From an uncultured Microbacterium sp. (GTDB lineage Bacteria; Actinomycetota; Actinomycetes; Actinomycetales; Microbacteriaceae), in NCBI RefSeq assembly GCF_900078385.1, contig NZ_FLQR01000009.1, forward strand, positions 161,320-225,319: 64,000 bases of DNA. The letters are read 5' to 3'. The notes under the pieces are model-generated. The model had not been told where the DNA came from, did not search any database, and saw only the letters and a list, made by a program, of their open reading frames with translations. Below, in pieces: positions 28,926 through 37,813 of the stretch; position 1 is the first letter of the stretch, and each line of letters starts with the position of its first letter. The position numbers and the translations under genes are program-made.

Positions 28926-30161
28926 CTACTGCTGGCCCATCTCGCCGTAGATGCTGAAGATGGGCATGTAGAGCGAGACGACCATGCCACCGATGAGGAT
29001 GCCGATCCCGACGATGAGGATGGGCTCGATCGAGGCCGTGAGCTGCTCGGTCGCGGTCTCCACCTCGTCCTCGTAGAAGTCGGCGATGCTGGAGAGCATG
29101 TCGGGCAGGGTGCCCGATTCCTCGCCGACGGACGCCATCTGCGCGACCATCGGCGGGAAGATCTGCGCCTTTGCGAGCGGAGCGGAGAATGACCGCCCCT
29201 GCTTGACCGACTCCTGCACCTCGCGCACGGCCTTCTCGATGGCGTAGTTGTTCGAGGCCTCCCCCACGATGCCCAGGGCCTGCACGAGCGGCACGCCGGC
29301 ATGCAGCATCATCGACAGACCCCGACTGAATCTCGCTACGGCGATCTTCGTGGAGAGCGGCCCGAAGACGGGCAGCTTCAGCTTCAGCGGGTCGACCACA
29401 CGTCGTACGCGCTCGGAATCCTTGTTGCGCATCCACCAGAATGAGCCGATGAGGCCGAGAACGATGAGGAGCGGGAGGAGCCAGACCATGCTGTTCGAGA
29501 GGTTCACGAGGATCTGCGTCGGCAGCGGCAGCGCCGAGCCCATCCCGGTGAACATGTTCGCGAACACGGGGACGATGAAGGTCACCATTCCGATCACGCC
29601 GAGGATCGCGATGACGAGCACGATCACCGGGTAGGTCGTCGCCGATTTGATCTTGTTGTGGAGTTCCGCCTCACCCTTGTAGGTCTGCGCGACGCTCGTG
29701 AGCGACGTGCCGAGGAAGCCGCCGGTCTCCCCCACGCGCACCATGCTGACGAACAGGGGCGGAAAGACGAGCGGATGCTTGCCGAGCGCGACCGACAGCG
29801 CCGAACCTGATTCGACGGCGGCGTGCACCTGTAGCAGCGCCTGCTGCAGCTTCTTGTCCTCCGCCTGCTCGATGAGGATCGACAGCGTGCGCATGAGCGG
29901 CAGTCCGGCGTTGATGAGCCCGGCCATCTGCTTCGCGAAGACGGCGAGGACCTCGGGCTTGACCGTCTTCTCCATGCCGGGAATGGAGATCTCCCGGTTG
30001 AGGCCCGTCTTGGAGGTCAGCGCGACCTCGAGCGGTGTCAGGCCCTGCGCACGGAGCTTGTTGGCCACCGCCGACTCGCTCGCCCCCTCGATCGAGCCCT
30101 TGACGACGCCGCCGCCCTTCGCGTCGATGGCGCGGTAGGTGTACTCCTCGATGAGTGGCAT
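28926..30161 (-). CDS. pilC: type IV pilus inner-membrane platform protein PilC (GspF family)
   Basis: 411-residue polytopic platform protein on which pilins assemble. It has the two repeated GspF helical domains (near 70-190 and 275-395), each followed by membrane helices, with the family phrase FSRGLSMMLHAGVPLVQAL opening the second repeat. An ARM-like N-terminal region reads YTYRAIDAKGGGVVKG. ATG 30161 is chosen because it overlaps the pilT stop as TGATG; the frame extends upstream inside pilT. Last gene of the long minus-strand pilus unit. Confidence 0.94.
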   Translation of the reverse strand: MPLIEEYTYRAIDAKGGGVVKGSIEGASESAVANKLRAQGLTPLEVALTSKTGLNREISIPGMEKTVKPEVLAVFAKQMAGLINAGLPLMRTLSILIEQAEDKKLQQALLQVHAAVESGSALSVALGKHPLVFPPLFVSMVRVGETGGFLGTSLTSVAQTYKGEAELHNKIKSATTYPVIVLVIAILGVIGMVTFIVPVFANMFTGMGSALPLPTQILVNLSNSMVWLLPLLIVLGLIGSFWWMRNKDSERVRRVVDPLKLKLPVFGPLSTKIAVARFSRGLSMMLHAGVPLVQALGIVGEASNNYAIEKAVREVQESVKQGRSFSAPLAKAQIFPPMVAQMASVGEESGTLPDMLSSIADFYEDEVETATEQLTASIEPILIVGIGILIGGMVVSLYMPIFSIYGEMGQQ

Positions 30162-31300
30162 CAGTGGGTCCAGCTCTCGGCACGTGATCCGTGCATGGAC
30201 CACGACTCGATGTCGAGGTCGCGCGGCCGGACCCGCACATCGTCCAGGCTCTTCGGGTCGTAGGCGGCCATCTTGGCCGCGGAGAGCGAGACGGTGCCGT
30301 CCTCGACGAGTCGTTTCAGATCCTGGTCGAGGGTGTGCATGCCGAGCCCACCGCCGGCCTGGATCATCGAGTAGATCTGGCTCACCTCGCCCTCACGGAT
30401 GAGGTTGGCGATGGCGGACGTGTTGATGAGCACCTCGGTCGCGATCGCGCGCCCCGCGCTCTGCGCCATGGGAAGGAGGGTCTGCGTGATGATGCCCTGC
30501 AGCGTGTCGCCGAGCTGCGTCCGCACCTGCGGCTGCTGCGCCGGCGGGAAGGCGTCGACGATGCGGTTGATCGACTTGGCCGCGCTCTGCGTGTGCAGGG
30601 TGGAGAGGACGAGGTGTCCGGTCTCGGCCGCCGTCAGGGCGGTCGCGATCGACTCCGGGTCGCGGAGCTCACCGATCAGGATGATGTCGGGGTCCTGACG
30701 CAGCACCCGACGAAGGGCCTCCGCGAAAGACGCGGTGTCGCTGCCGATCTCGCGCTGGTGGATGAGCGACCGGCGGCTCGTGTGGCGGAACTCGACGGGG
30801 TCTTCGACGGTCACGATGTGCGCCGGGAGCGTGCGGTTGACGGCGTCGATCATCGCGCTGAGCGTGGTCGACTTGCCGGAGCCGGTCGGGCCCGTCACCA
30901 GCACCAGACCGCGCGGCTTCATGGCGAGGTCGTGGGCGATGGCCGGGACGCCGAGCTCGTCGAGGCTCTTCGCCTTGTCGGCGATGAAACGCATCGCGAC
31001 GGCGACCTGCCCGAGCTGGCGGAACACGTTGACGCGGAACCGGGCGACGTCGGGCACGGAGAACGAGAGATCGACCTCGCCGCGCTGCCGGAACTCGACG
31101 ATCTGATCGCCCGAGAGCATGTCGCCGAGCGCGGACTCGAGCCAGGCGGCCGTGGTCGGGTCGGGGTAGTCGAGGATCGGCTCGAGGTCGCCGTCCACGC
31201 GCATGAGCGGCGGGTGACCGGCCGTGAGGTGGACGTCGGATGCCGACGCCCGGGCCGCGATGGCGAGCATGCCCGCGAGGGCGCTGTTGATGGTCGTCAT
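30161..31300 (-). CDS. pilT: twitching motility retraction ATPase PilT
   Basis: Hexameric ATPase that retracts type IV pili. 379 residues: Walker A GPTGSGKST near 135-143, Asp box, Walker B PDIILIGELRDPES, and the PilT-specific C-terminal AIRNLI-like motif, here AIANLIREG near 295. There is no zinc site, which separates it from PilB. Its presence means the pili should be retractile. One base from pilO and overlapping pilC by one base. Confidence 0.95.
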   Translation of the reverse strand: MTTINSALAGMLAIAARASASDVHLTAGHPPLMRVDGDLEPILDYPDPTTAAWLESALGDMLSGDQIVEFRQRGEVDLSFSVPDVARFRVNVFRQLGQVAVAMRFIADKAKSLDELGVPAIAHDLAMKPRGLVLVTGPTGSGKSTTLSAMIDAVNRTLPAHIVTVEDPVEFRHTSRRSLIHQREIGSDTASFAEALRRVLRQDPDIILIGELRDPESIATALTAAETGHLVLSTLHTQSAAKSINRIVDAFPPAQQPQVRTQLGDTLQGIITQTLLPMAQSAGRAIATEVLINTSAIANLIREGEVSQIYSMIQAGGGLGMHTLDQDLKRLVEDGTVSLSAAKMAAYDPKSLDDVRVRPRDLDIESWSMHGSRAESWTH

Positions 31301-31301
31301 G

Positions 31302-32000
31302 TCAATCCTCGGTCCGGATGAAGGTGAGCACGGTGACGGTGAGGGTGCCGTCGTCGAGAGTGGCGTCGATCGGCGCGATGAGGCGCTTCCCGCGGCCGAG
31401 GGCGTCGACGAACGTCATCGCCGCCTCCGCGTCGGCCACCTCGACCTCGATCGTCACCGTGAGCTGCTGCTGAGGCTGAGGGCCGACCTGTTCCTCGGTC
31501 GCCGTGCCGTCGGTGGCCGCTTCGTCTGTCGCCGACCCGCCGGTCCCCTCTGCCGACCCGTCATCCGTGGCCGGATCGGTGGCTGCATCGGCATCGGGGG
31601 CCGCCTCGGCCGCTGCCGCGGCTTCGGGGTCTGTGTCGACGCCCGCGCGCGGTGCCCACTGCTCGGGGTCGACGACTTTGATCGTGCTGATGGTCACATC
31701 CGCTCGCGTCGACGCGGCCGCGATGATCTCGAACACGTCGTCCAAGCTCGTGTTCGCCGGGATCGCCGTGCGAAGCGTTGCCAGATCGGCGTCGACCGCA
31801 TCGATCTCTTCGTCGGCGGCAGCCAGCTGCGTGATCTGCGCTTCATAGATCGCGTTCGTCTGCTCCACGGCGACCGTGTTCGCATCGATGGTCCGGGATT
31901 GCGCGTACATCGGCAGTGCGACCAGGGCGACGCCGGCGACCAGGATGGCGACGACGAGCAGCAGGCCGACGAGATTGACGAGCTGGCGATTCCCGTTCAC
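31302..32000 (-). CDS. pilO: PilO-like type IV pilus assembly protein
   Basis: 232 residues: short cytoplasmic start, one membrane helix (about 9-31), periplasm-facing coiled coil (about 35-80), an Ala/Thr/Asp-rich low-complexity insert (about 118-170), then a ferredoxin-like half (LTVTIEVEVADAEAAMTFVDAL). The topology and the place after pilM-pilN identify it as PilO-like although sequence similarity is weak. The acidic insert is not a usual part of PilO. GTG start overlaps the pilN stop by four bases. Confidence 0.8.
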   Translation of the reverse strand: MNGNRQLVNLVGLLLVVAILVAGVALVALPMYAQSRTIDANTVAVEQTNAIYEAQITQLAAADEEIDAVDADLATLRTAIPANTSLDDVFEIIAAASTRADVTISTIKVVDPEQWAPRAGVDTDPEAAAAAEAAPDADAATDPATDDGSAEGTGGSATDEAATDGTATEEQVGPQPQQQLTVTIEVEVADAEAAMTFVDALGRGKRLIAPIDATLDDGTLTVTVLTFIRTED

Positions 32001-32647
32001 TGGGAGTCCTCCTCGAGTGTGTAGGCACCGGTGTAGACGGACTGGTCGTAGGCGATCCGGAGGACATAGGTGTAGACGCCGTTCTCCACCGCGACCTCCC
32101 AGCCGTCGACTTCGAGGACGCCATCGAGCGGGCGCAGGGCGCGGATGAGGCGGACGATCTCAGCGGGCGTCTCGCTCGACAGGGCGAGCGTCCCCTCCGC
32201 CCCTGTCTCCGCGAGCGGGTCCTCCCCGGCTGCCAGCAGACCGCCGGGCGCCAGACTGAATCCGGCGACGGTGACCCCTGAGGGGAGCGCGCGTTCGACC
32301 GTGGCGAGCAGCGCGGACCAGCGAAGGTCGGTCCCCATCGCCTGGGCACGGTAGCCTTCGAGCTCTGCTCTCAGCTCCAGCTTGCCGCGCACCGGAGCCA
32401 ACGCCGCGACTTCGCTGAGAAGCGTGTTCGTCCGTTGCGTCGTGATGGCATTGCGCACGGCGGCCGTGGTCTGCAGCCAGAACGCCGCGCCCGCCAGCAG
32501 CGCCACGACGGCCAGAGCCGCGATGACACCGCGGAGCCACCGGCGGATCAAAGTGCTGCGCTGGCGCCGCTCGATCTCGACGCGGGGCATGAGGTTGACG
32601 CGCGGAAGACCACCGAATCCGGTGATCGCAGGCTGTGCGAAGGCCAT
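31997..32647 (-). CDS. pilN: PilN-like type IV pilus assembly protein
   Basis: 216 residues. The hallmark N-terminal motif VNLMP (residues 17-21), which docks PilN in the groove of PilM, is present and followed by a basic stretch, one membrane helix (about 39-60) and an extracytoplasmic coiled coil plus small alpha/beta domain. ATG overlaps the pilM stop as TGATG. Confidence 0.88.
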   Translation of the reverse strand: MAFAQPAITGFGGLPRVNLMPRVEIERRQRSTLIRRWLRGVIAALAVVALLAGAAFWLQTTAAVRNAITTQRTNTLLSEVAALAPVRGKLELRAELEGYRAQAMGTDLRWSALLATVERALPSGVTVAGFSLAPGGLLAAGEDPLAETGAEGTLALSSETPAEIVRLIRALRPLDGVLEVDGWEVAVENGVYTYVLRIAYDQSVYTGAYTLEEDSQ

Positions 32648-33708
32648 CAGCGTCCCTCCCCGAGCGCGAGACCGATCGTGGTGACGAGGTTGAGATCGTC
32701 ATCCGGGCCGTCGATCGGGATCTTCGTCCGCACGAGCTGCGACGCTCCAAGGAACTCCACCGGCATCGGGATGCTCGCCGCCAGCGCGTCCGAGACTCCC
32801 GGGACGATTGCACCGGCGCCGCTCAGCAGCACGCGCGTGATGGGGTGATCGGCGGACCGGTCGGTGTAGAAGCGCAGGGTGCTGGCGAGCCGCACGACGA
32901 GATCGTCGATCGCCGAGGCCGACATGCCGGCGGTCGGCCGAACCCCGGCGGCTCGCGCTGCGGAGCGCGACCGGCGGGCGGCTCCGCCCGGAGGCACGGT
33001 CTCGAGGATCTCCTCGACGACCGCGGCAGGCTGTTCCAGCGCCTCACCCAGCTGGGCGTTCTCCCGCGCGCGGACGGCCTCCGTCATGATGTCGATGGGG
33101 ATGATGCGGACGAACCGCGGCACACCCTCCTCGAGCACGACGACATAGCTCGTGTGGTCGCCGAGGTGCAGGGCGGCGACGGTCTCGCCGGGCGCGGCCA
33201 CCCGTCGAGCGGCACGGGCCAGCCCGAACGGGGCGAGATCGACGACATCGACCTTGATCTTCGCCTTCCCGATGGTGCCGACAACCTGTTCGACGCTCTC
33301 CGCGACGGCGGCGACGAGGAGGCCCGTCACCTGACCGGCTTCCTCGGAGACGGGGTAGAAGTCGAGTACCGCCTGCTCGGCGGGAACCGGCAGCAGGTCC
33401 TGCACCTGGAACGGCAGCGCCTGACGGAGCAGGTCGGGGCGCATGGCGGCCGTCGTGTACTCGCGGACGAGGATGCGGCGGCTCGCGATGCCGAGGACGA
33501 CGTTCTTCCCCTTGATGCCCGCGCGCGACCACAGCTGCCGGAGCGCCAGGGCGACGGCGTCCACGTCGTGGACCTCGGAATCGCTCGCCGCCTCGGGAGG
33601 GAGCGGGACCGCCCCGTACGCGACCAGCGTCGGGGACTTGCCGATCGTGACCTCTGCGGCCCGGACCCCCTCTTCGGTGATCTCCAGTCCGACGATCGTG
33701 TTCGCCAT
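32647..33708 (-). CDS. pilM: type IV pilus actin-like ATPase PilM
   Basis: 353 residues with the actin/FtsA fold: phosphate-1-like strand IVGLEITEEGVRAAEV at the start, QALPFQVQDLLP, LHLGDHTSYVVV (phosphate 2) and LSGAGAIVPG (adenosine loop) near 300. Cytoplasmic PilM recruits PilN/PilO to the platform. ATG 33708 is preceded by AAGGAGAGCA. An Arg/Ala-rich insert (near 245-265) is specific to this protein. The open frame upstream belongs to noncoding overlap with pilD. Confidence 0.92.
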   Translation of the reverse strand: MANTIVGLEITEEGVRAAEVTIGKSPTLVAYGAVPLPPEAASDSEVHDVDAVALALRQLWSRAGIKGKNVVLGIASRRILVREYTTAAMRPDLLRQALPFQVQDLLPVPAEQAVLDFYPVSEEAGQVTGLLVAAVAESVEQVVGTIGKAKIKVDVVDLAPFGLARAARRVAAPGETVAALHLGDHTSYVVVLEEGVPRFVRIIPIDIMTEAVRARENAQLGEALEQPAAVVEEILETVPPGGAARRSRSAARAAGVRPTAGMSASAIDDLVVRLASTLRFYTDRSADHPITRVLLSGAGAIVPGVSDALAASIPMPVEFLGASQLVRTKIPIDGPDDDLNLVTTIGLALGEGR

Positions 33709-33734
33709 TCTGCTCTCCTTTCGTTGCCGGCCGC

Positions 33735-34550
33735 TCAGCTCGCGCCGAGCAGCCCCAGATACCAGTGGGCGATGTCCTCGCCCGCGACGATGCCGATCCA
33801 CGCGCCCGCGATCATCCAGGGGCCGAACGGAATGGCGCTCTTGCGGGTCGCCCGGCGCGCGAGCATGAGGACCACACCCACGACGCCGCCGAGGATGAAG
33901 GCGGCGAACGCGCCGACGATGAGGGATCCCCATCCGAGCCAGCCGAGCGCCGCACCGAGCACGCCCGCGAGCTTGACGTCTCCGCCACCCATTCCGCCCG
34001 GTCGGATGAGACGCAGCAGGAAGTAGAACGCGTAGAGAGCAGCCCCGGCGATGGCGGCCCGCAGGAGCGCCTCCCACGGGGTGGCGAGGACGCACGCCAC
34101 GGTGAAGAGGACGGCGAGGACGATGTAGGCCGGCAGGACGATCGCGTTCGGCAGCCGTCTCGTGTCCAGGTCGATCATCGCGAGGGCGATGCTGATGGAC
34201 GCCAGATAGAGGTAGGCGATGATCACCGGCACGGATGCCCAGGTGAGCGGAGCCGCGAGGAACAGCCCGACCACGCCGACGAATGCCAGTCCGGTGGCCA
34301 GCTCCACGAGCGGATACCGCGCCGAGATCGGCGCACCGCAGGCGGCGCACTTCGCACGCAGCAGCAGCCAGGACAGCACGGGAACGTTCTGCCACGGCCG
34401 CACCGGAGCCCCGCACTGCGGGCAGCGGCTTTCGCGGGTGAGGCGGATTTTGGCCGGGACACGGTAGATCACGACGTTGAGGAACGAGCCGATGACCAGC
34501 CCGAAGAGAGCGGCGAAGACGAGGATTGCGGCGACGAGACCCGGGGTCAT
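33735..34550 (-). CDS. pilD: prepilin peptidase / N-methyltransferase
   Basis: Membrane aspartic protease that cleaves prepilin leaders and methylates the new N-terminus. 271 residues, about eight helices. The N-terminal cytoplasmic methylase loop carries CPQC (near 43-46) and CAAC (near 68-71). Catalytic Asp residues are in IDLDTRRLPN (near 126) and GGGDVKL (near 190). All methylase and protease signatures are present. ATG overlaps the preceding gene stop as TGATG. Confidence 0.94.
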   Translation of the reverse strand: MTPGLVAAILVFAALFGLVIGSFLNVVIYRVPAKIRLTRESRCPQCGAPVRPWQNVPVLSWLLLRAKCAACGAPISARYPLVELATGLAFVGVVGLFLAAPLTWASVPVIIAYLYLASISIALAMIDLDTRRLPNAIVLPAYIVLAVLFTVACVLATPWEALLRAAIAGAALYAFYFLLRLIRPGGMGGGDVKLAGVLGAALGWLGWGSLIVGAFAAFILGGVVGVVLMLARRATRKSAIPFGPWMIAGAWIGIVAGEDIAHWYLGLLGAS

Positions 34551-36130
34551 CACGGCACCCACCCGGAGAGGTCGGCGTAGACGACGTCGCGCTGACGGAC
34601 GAGCGCGCCGACCGTCTTCGTCTCGACGCTGATGCCGTGTTCGGCGCCCATGCCCGGCAAGCCGATCGGGTCGGCCGTGAAGGTGAACTGACCACCCGGG
34701 GTCCATGTGCCGCCGTAGAGCGTCCCGCTCCATTGGTCGATTCCCATGCTGCCGACGTCGACAGTGCACGGGCTGTACCCGATCGCGCGCACCGAGGCCT
34801 CGATGATGGTGCCGTTGATGTAGAGCTTCGACTGACCGGAGCCGCACGTCGGCTTCACATCGGCCGGTGTGCGGTCTTCAGTGGTGATGTAGAGGGAGGG
34901 CTTGCCGACGGCCGTCGCCGCGGCCTTGACCTTGAGCATCGTGAGGTCGAACTCGTTCGCCAGGAGCACGAGGTTCTTCTTCAGTTGCACGGTGGGGTTG
35001 GATCCGTTGTTCGAGGAGAGCTTCGAGCACGCGCGCGCGTCGAGAACCGTGTCGGCCGACAGGCTGCCGAGCCAGGTGGTCCATCCGGTGCCTGGTGACG
35101 CATTCAAGTAGTCGCACGAACCCACCCCGCTGCCGGAGTTGACGAGCGTCACGACGTTGTAGCCCGGCCAGTCCGATGCGTTGTACTTGTACTCGAACCA
35201 CGTGGGCAGGACGAGCGGTGGGACCGTCGGCACGGTCGCGGGCCGCACGACACCGCCGACGACGACGCCCGAGTTCGGCGTGTAGGTGCGCGCTGAGGGG
35301 AACGTGAGTGATCCGTTGATGCGCACGTTTCCGAGCTGAACGTCGCCCGTGGTCCGCACCGATCCGCCGATGATCTTGTTCTCCCAGCCGAACTCGAGGG
35401 CGCCGTTGGCGAGGATGTTGCCGCTGACCGTGCCGCGGACGGTGCTGGAGCCGGTGCCCCGGAGCGTCAGGTCGGCGCGGAAGACGTCGCTGCCGCAGCA
35501 CATGTTCAATGTGCCCCCGGCCTCGACGAGTCCCTTCACGTCACACCCGGAAGAAGTCTTGATATTGCCCTTGACCGTCAATGTGCCGGGGATCTTCGCG
35601 TTGCATTCGAACAGCGTCGCCTGCGGGATGACGACGTTGACAGACCGTCCCGGATCGGTAACCACGACGTTCGAGTTGAAGGTGAGGGTGCCCGTGCCGA
35701 AGAAGATCATGTCGCCGCCGGTGCTCGACACCGACGAGTAGGCGTAGTCGGCCTGCACCGACGTGCGCGCGCCACGGACGTCGGCGTTGACCCGCACCAT
35801 CGCCGTCGTGCTCGAGCACGACACGGAGTAGGCGTAGGTGGCGCTTCCTGCATCACTCGACACGGGTGCGCTCGGCACGGTCAGCTTTGCGGGCGCCGTC
35901 GGGCAGGTGATCTCACCGCGCTTGAGCGATGCCGAGACAGCGGCAAGCCCGGCATCGGCCGTCGCGCGCGATTCGGCGCTCGAGCGGGTGTCCGAGACCA
36001 TCCCCGCCGTGTTCACGACGATGCTCCCGAGCGCCAGTCCCGCGATCGTCAGGACGAGCATGATGATGAGCACGGCCACGAGGGAGGAACCGGACTGATC
36101 ACGGCGCAGATCGGCGAGTTTCACCAGCAT
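34550..36130 (-). CDS. large PilX-like pilus protein with predicted beta-helix domain
   Basis: 526 residues. The N-terminus is pilin-like: RRDQSGSSLVAVLIIMLVL gives a hydrophobic helix (about 15-40) similar to PilX_N proteins, without a clear Gly-Phe cleavage site. Residues about 150-290 form short repeating strands rich in Gly, Val, Thr and Asn (TLTFNSNVVV, TLTVKGNIKT, DLTLRGTG, GSLTFPSA), as in bactofilin or right-handed beta-helix domains. At least eight Cys are spread over the ectodomain (including a CC pair). Its size and position among minor pilins suggest a pilus-tip adhesin or initiator; that role is inferred. Ten-base overlap with the upstream gene. Confidence 0.82.
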   Translation of the reverse strand: MLVKLADLRRDQSGSSLVAVLIIMLVLTIAGLALGSIVVNTAGMVSDTRSSAESRATADAGLAAVSASLKRGEITCPTAPAKLTVPSAPVSSDAGSATYAYSVSCSSTTAMVRVNADVRGARTSVQADYAYSSVSSTGGDMIFFGTGTLTFNSNVVVTDPGRSVNVVIPQATLFECNAKIPGTLTVKGNIKTSSGCDVKGLVEAGGTLNMCCGSDVFRADLTLRGTGSSTVRGTVSGNILANGALEFGWENKIIGGSVRTTGDVQLGNVRINGSLTFPSARTYTPNSGVVVGGVVRPATVPTVPPLVLPTWFEYKYNASDWPGYNVVTLVNSGSGVGSCDYLNASPGTGWTTWLGSLSADTVLDARACSKLSSNNGSNPTVQLKKNLVLLANEFDLTMLKVKAAATAVGKPSLYITTEDRTPADVKPTCGSGQSKLYINGTIIEASVRAIGYSPCTVDVGSMGIDQWSGTLYGGTWTPGGQFTFTADPIGLPGMGAEHGISVETKTVGALVRQRDVVYADLSGWVP

Positions 36131-36708
36131 GCGATTGCTCCTGTCGTCGCCACAGCCTGTGCCGTCATCCCGTCGGACAGCTTCACGGTCTTCTGCACGT
36201 CACCGACGGTGATGTCGAGGGTGGTGTGGACCCCCTTCGATCCCACGAGGGTGAAGGGCACGCCGCCACTGGGCGCCGCGACCTTGTCGAGCGGCCGCTT
36301 CGCCGACTTTCCGACGAGCACCGTCCACCCCGAGGGATCCGCCCCGCGCGGTGTGGCTCCCGCGCTGTACCGGATGGATTGGTCGGTGAGAACCCACGCG
36401 CGGCACTCCCACGTCCACGTTCCGCTGAACGACGCGCTCGGCTTCGTCACGACGGCGTCGATACGGGTCCCTGCGCCGCTGACGCGGATCGACGTGGCGT
36501 TGCGGAGCGCATTGGCCATCGTGGACGTCAGGACGTTCGCCTGACCCGTCGCGGAGTCACGGGCGATCGACTTCTGCTGCGTCGTCCAGCCGTTGATGAA
36601 GACCATCGTGAGCAGGCCGGCGATCAGGGAGGACACGATGACGGCGACGATGAGTTCGACGAGGCTGATGCCTTCGTCGTCGGAGATGATGCTGCGCCCG
36701 CCCGCCAT
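36121..36708 (-). CDS. minor prepilin, PilW-like
   Basis: 195 residues. It has a class III signal with the hydrophobic helix ISLVELIVAVIVSSLIAGLL after DDEG (residues about 10-35), so cleavage would fall after Gly with Ile as the new first residue and Glu at +5. The globular part has two Cys, one at the C-terminus (AIACW). ATG overlaps the upstream gene stop as TGATG. Together with the next minor pilin and the PilX-like protein it forms the expected priming complex. Confidence 0.88.
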   Translation of the reverse strand: MAGGRSIISDDEGISLVELIVAVIVSSLIAGLLTMVFINGWTTQQKSIARDSATGQANVLTSTMANALRNATSIRVSGAGTRIDAVVTKPSASFSGTWTWECRAWVLTDQSIRYSAGATPRGADPSGWTVLVGKSAKRPLDKVAAPSGGVPFTLVGSKGVHTTLDITVGDVQKTVKLSDGMTAQAVATTGAIACW

Positions 36709-37148
36709 CACGCGCTCGTCACTGGGATCCGGGTGCGGAGCACCGTGGCATCCCCGTCGACGTCCGTGATGCGGACGGTGACGAGGATCGCGGCCGGCTT
36801 GCCGACCCCGGCGCCCGTCGGGCAGGCCTCGACGGTCACGGTGCGCGTGAGGCCGGTCGGGATCACGACGTTCGGAAGTGTCGCCGGGTTGGCGTCTACG
36901 AGGAGGGTCGCGGCGGTGCGCAGCTGCGCGCACGTCGTGTCGGTTGTGGGCTGCGTCGGGAACTGAGCACGGAGTGCCGCGATGTGGGCATCGGCCAGGG
37001 AGGTCGCCTCGACCGAGTCGCGGTTGTCCACGCTCAAGCGTGTCGCGCCGATGATGAGCGGCAGGACAGCGAGCGACAGCACCGCGAGGAGGAACATCGC
37101 GATGATCACCTCGACGAGGCTGAAGCCGTCGTCGGACTGGGTGGTCAT
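36708..37148 (-). CDS. minor prepilin, PilV-like
   Basis: 146 residues with a short prepilin leader ending DDG and the N-terminal helix FSLVEVIIAMFLLAVLSLAVLPLI (Phe+1, Glu+5). The ectodomain carries two Cys (TCAQL and EACPTG) able to form a disulfide. ATG has GGAGGTGTCC upstream. It is the first gene after the hairpin that follows pilA. Confidence 0.9.
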   Translation of the reverse strand: MTTQSDDGFSLVEVIIAMFLLAVLSLAVLPLIIGATRLSVDNRDSVEATSLADAHIAALRAQFPTQPTTDTTCAQLRTAATLLVDANPATLPNVVIPTGLTRTVTVEACPTGAGVGKPAAILVTVRITDVDGDATVLRTRIPVTSA

Positions 37149-37197
37149 GCTGGGACACCTCCGAGGGGGTGAGGTGGGTCGTTCTTTGGAGAGACGT

Positions 37198-37229
37198 CGA
37201 GGCCGGCCCGTCGGGTCGGGCCGGCCTCG
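37198..37229 (-). terminator. hairpin after pilA (partial terminator/attenuator)
   Basis: Perfect 12-bp arms 37198-37209 and 37218-37229 (CGAGGCCGGCCC and complement) with an 8-base loop, 16 bp after the pilA stop and about 50 bp ahead of the next pilin gene. There is no U-run. All downstream pilus genes overlap and lack an obvious promoter, so the hairpin probably lets part of the transcripts through, giving more major pilin than assembly proteins. Confidence 0.7.
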
Positions 37230-37244
37230 AGGTCAATGAGCTGA

Positions 37245-37634
37245 CTAGCAGCCGGGGCCGGAAGTCGCGGTGGTCGCGCCGTCCTGGGTGGCAGTCACGC
37301 AGATGTTGTCGATCGTCGTGCCTGCGGCCACAATCGTCACGGCCGGGTCAGTACCGTCCGACAGGTTCGTCAGGTCGACCGAGCTAGCGGCTGTGATGGC
37401 CGGATCCTGCGCCATCGCCGCGGAGACCTGCGTCGCGCCGTTGGCAGCGATCGCCGCGAGCGCGTTGTTTCGCGCATCCTGCTGGATGTTGAGGAAGATC
37501 GGGATCGCCACCGCGGCGAGGACGCCGAGGATCACGACGACCACGATCAGTTCGATGAGTGAGAAGCCGCCCTCGTCGCCAGATTCCTCGCGGCGGGCCT
37601 TCTCAGCCTGGACATAGTTACGGATGGTGCGCAT
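37245..37634 (-). CDS. pilA: major type IV prepilin
   Basis: 129 residues. A long charged leader (about 22 residues, ending DEGG) precedes the class III processing site and the helix FSLIELIVVVVILGVLAAVAIPIFL, with Phe+1 and Glu+5. The ectodomain is small and ends with a disulfide-type Cys pair (ICVTAT ... GPGC), as in the pilin D-region. ATG 37634 has GGAGG upstream. It heads the minus-strand pilus unit behind a sigma70-like promoter and a leader of about 170 bases. Confidence 0.93.
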   Translation of the reverse strand: MRTIRNYVQAEKARREESGDEGGFSLIELIVVVVILGVLAAVAIPIFLNIQQDARNNALAAIAANGATQVSAAMAQDPAITAASSVDLTNLSDGTDPAVTIVAAGTTIDNICVTATQDGATTATSGPGC

Positions 37635-37806
37635 GTGCGTGCCTCCAGTTGGGGGGATTGAACAGGACCGGCTCCTGGTGCGCACGCCGAAGTTTGCGAT
37701 CCGGGGGGAATCGTCGCTCTTCGGGGGGATCACACGGCTCGGGTGAACCGTGGGATGTGCAGAGCCTGGTTTGGGAATGCCCGCCGCGAGGACGATCTCC
37801 CTCTCC
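37635..37806 (-). promoter_or_regulatory. long 5' leader of pilA with three C6 tracts
   Basis: Between the predicted transcription start (near 37806) and the pilA ATG lie about 170 untranslated bases. On the transcript, three tracts of six C occur (complements of 37723-37728, 37703-37708 and 37651-37656), each preceded by GAT, GATT or AAT. I do not see the conserved core of a known c-di-GMP riboswitch. No credible reading frame fills it. Confidence 0.4.
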
Positions 37807-37813
37807 GGTCCCC

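Noticed and set aside
37635..37806. c-di-GMP riboswitch upstream of pilA
   Set aside because: Such switches often precede pilin genes, but the conserved core bases and paired regions of the known classes are not present.
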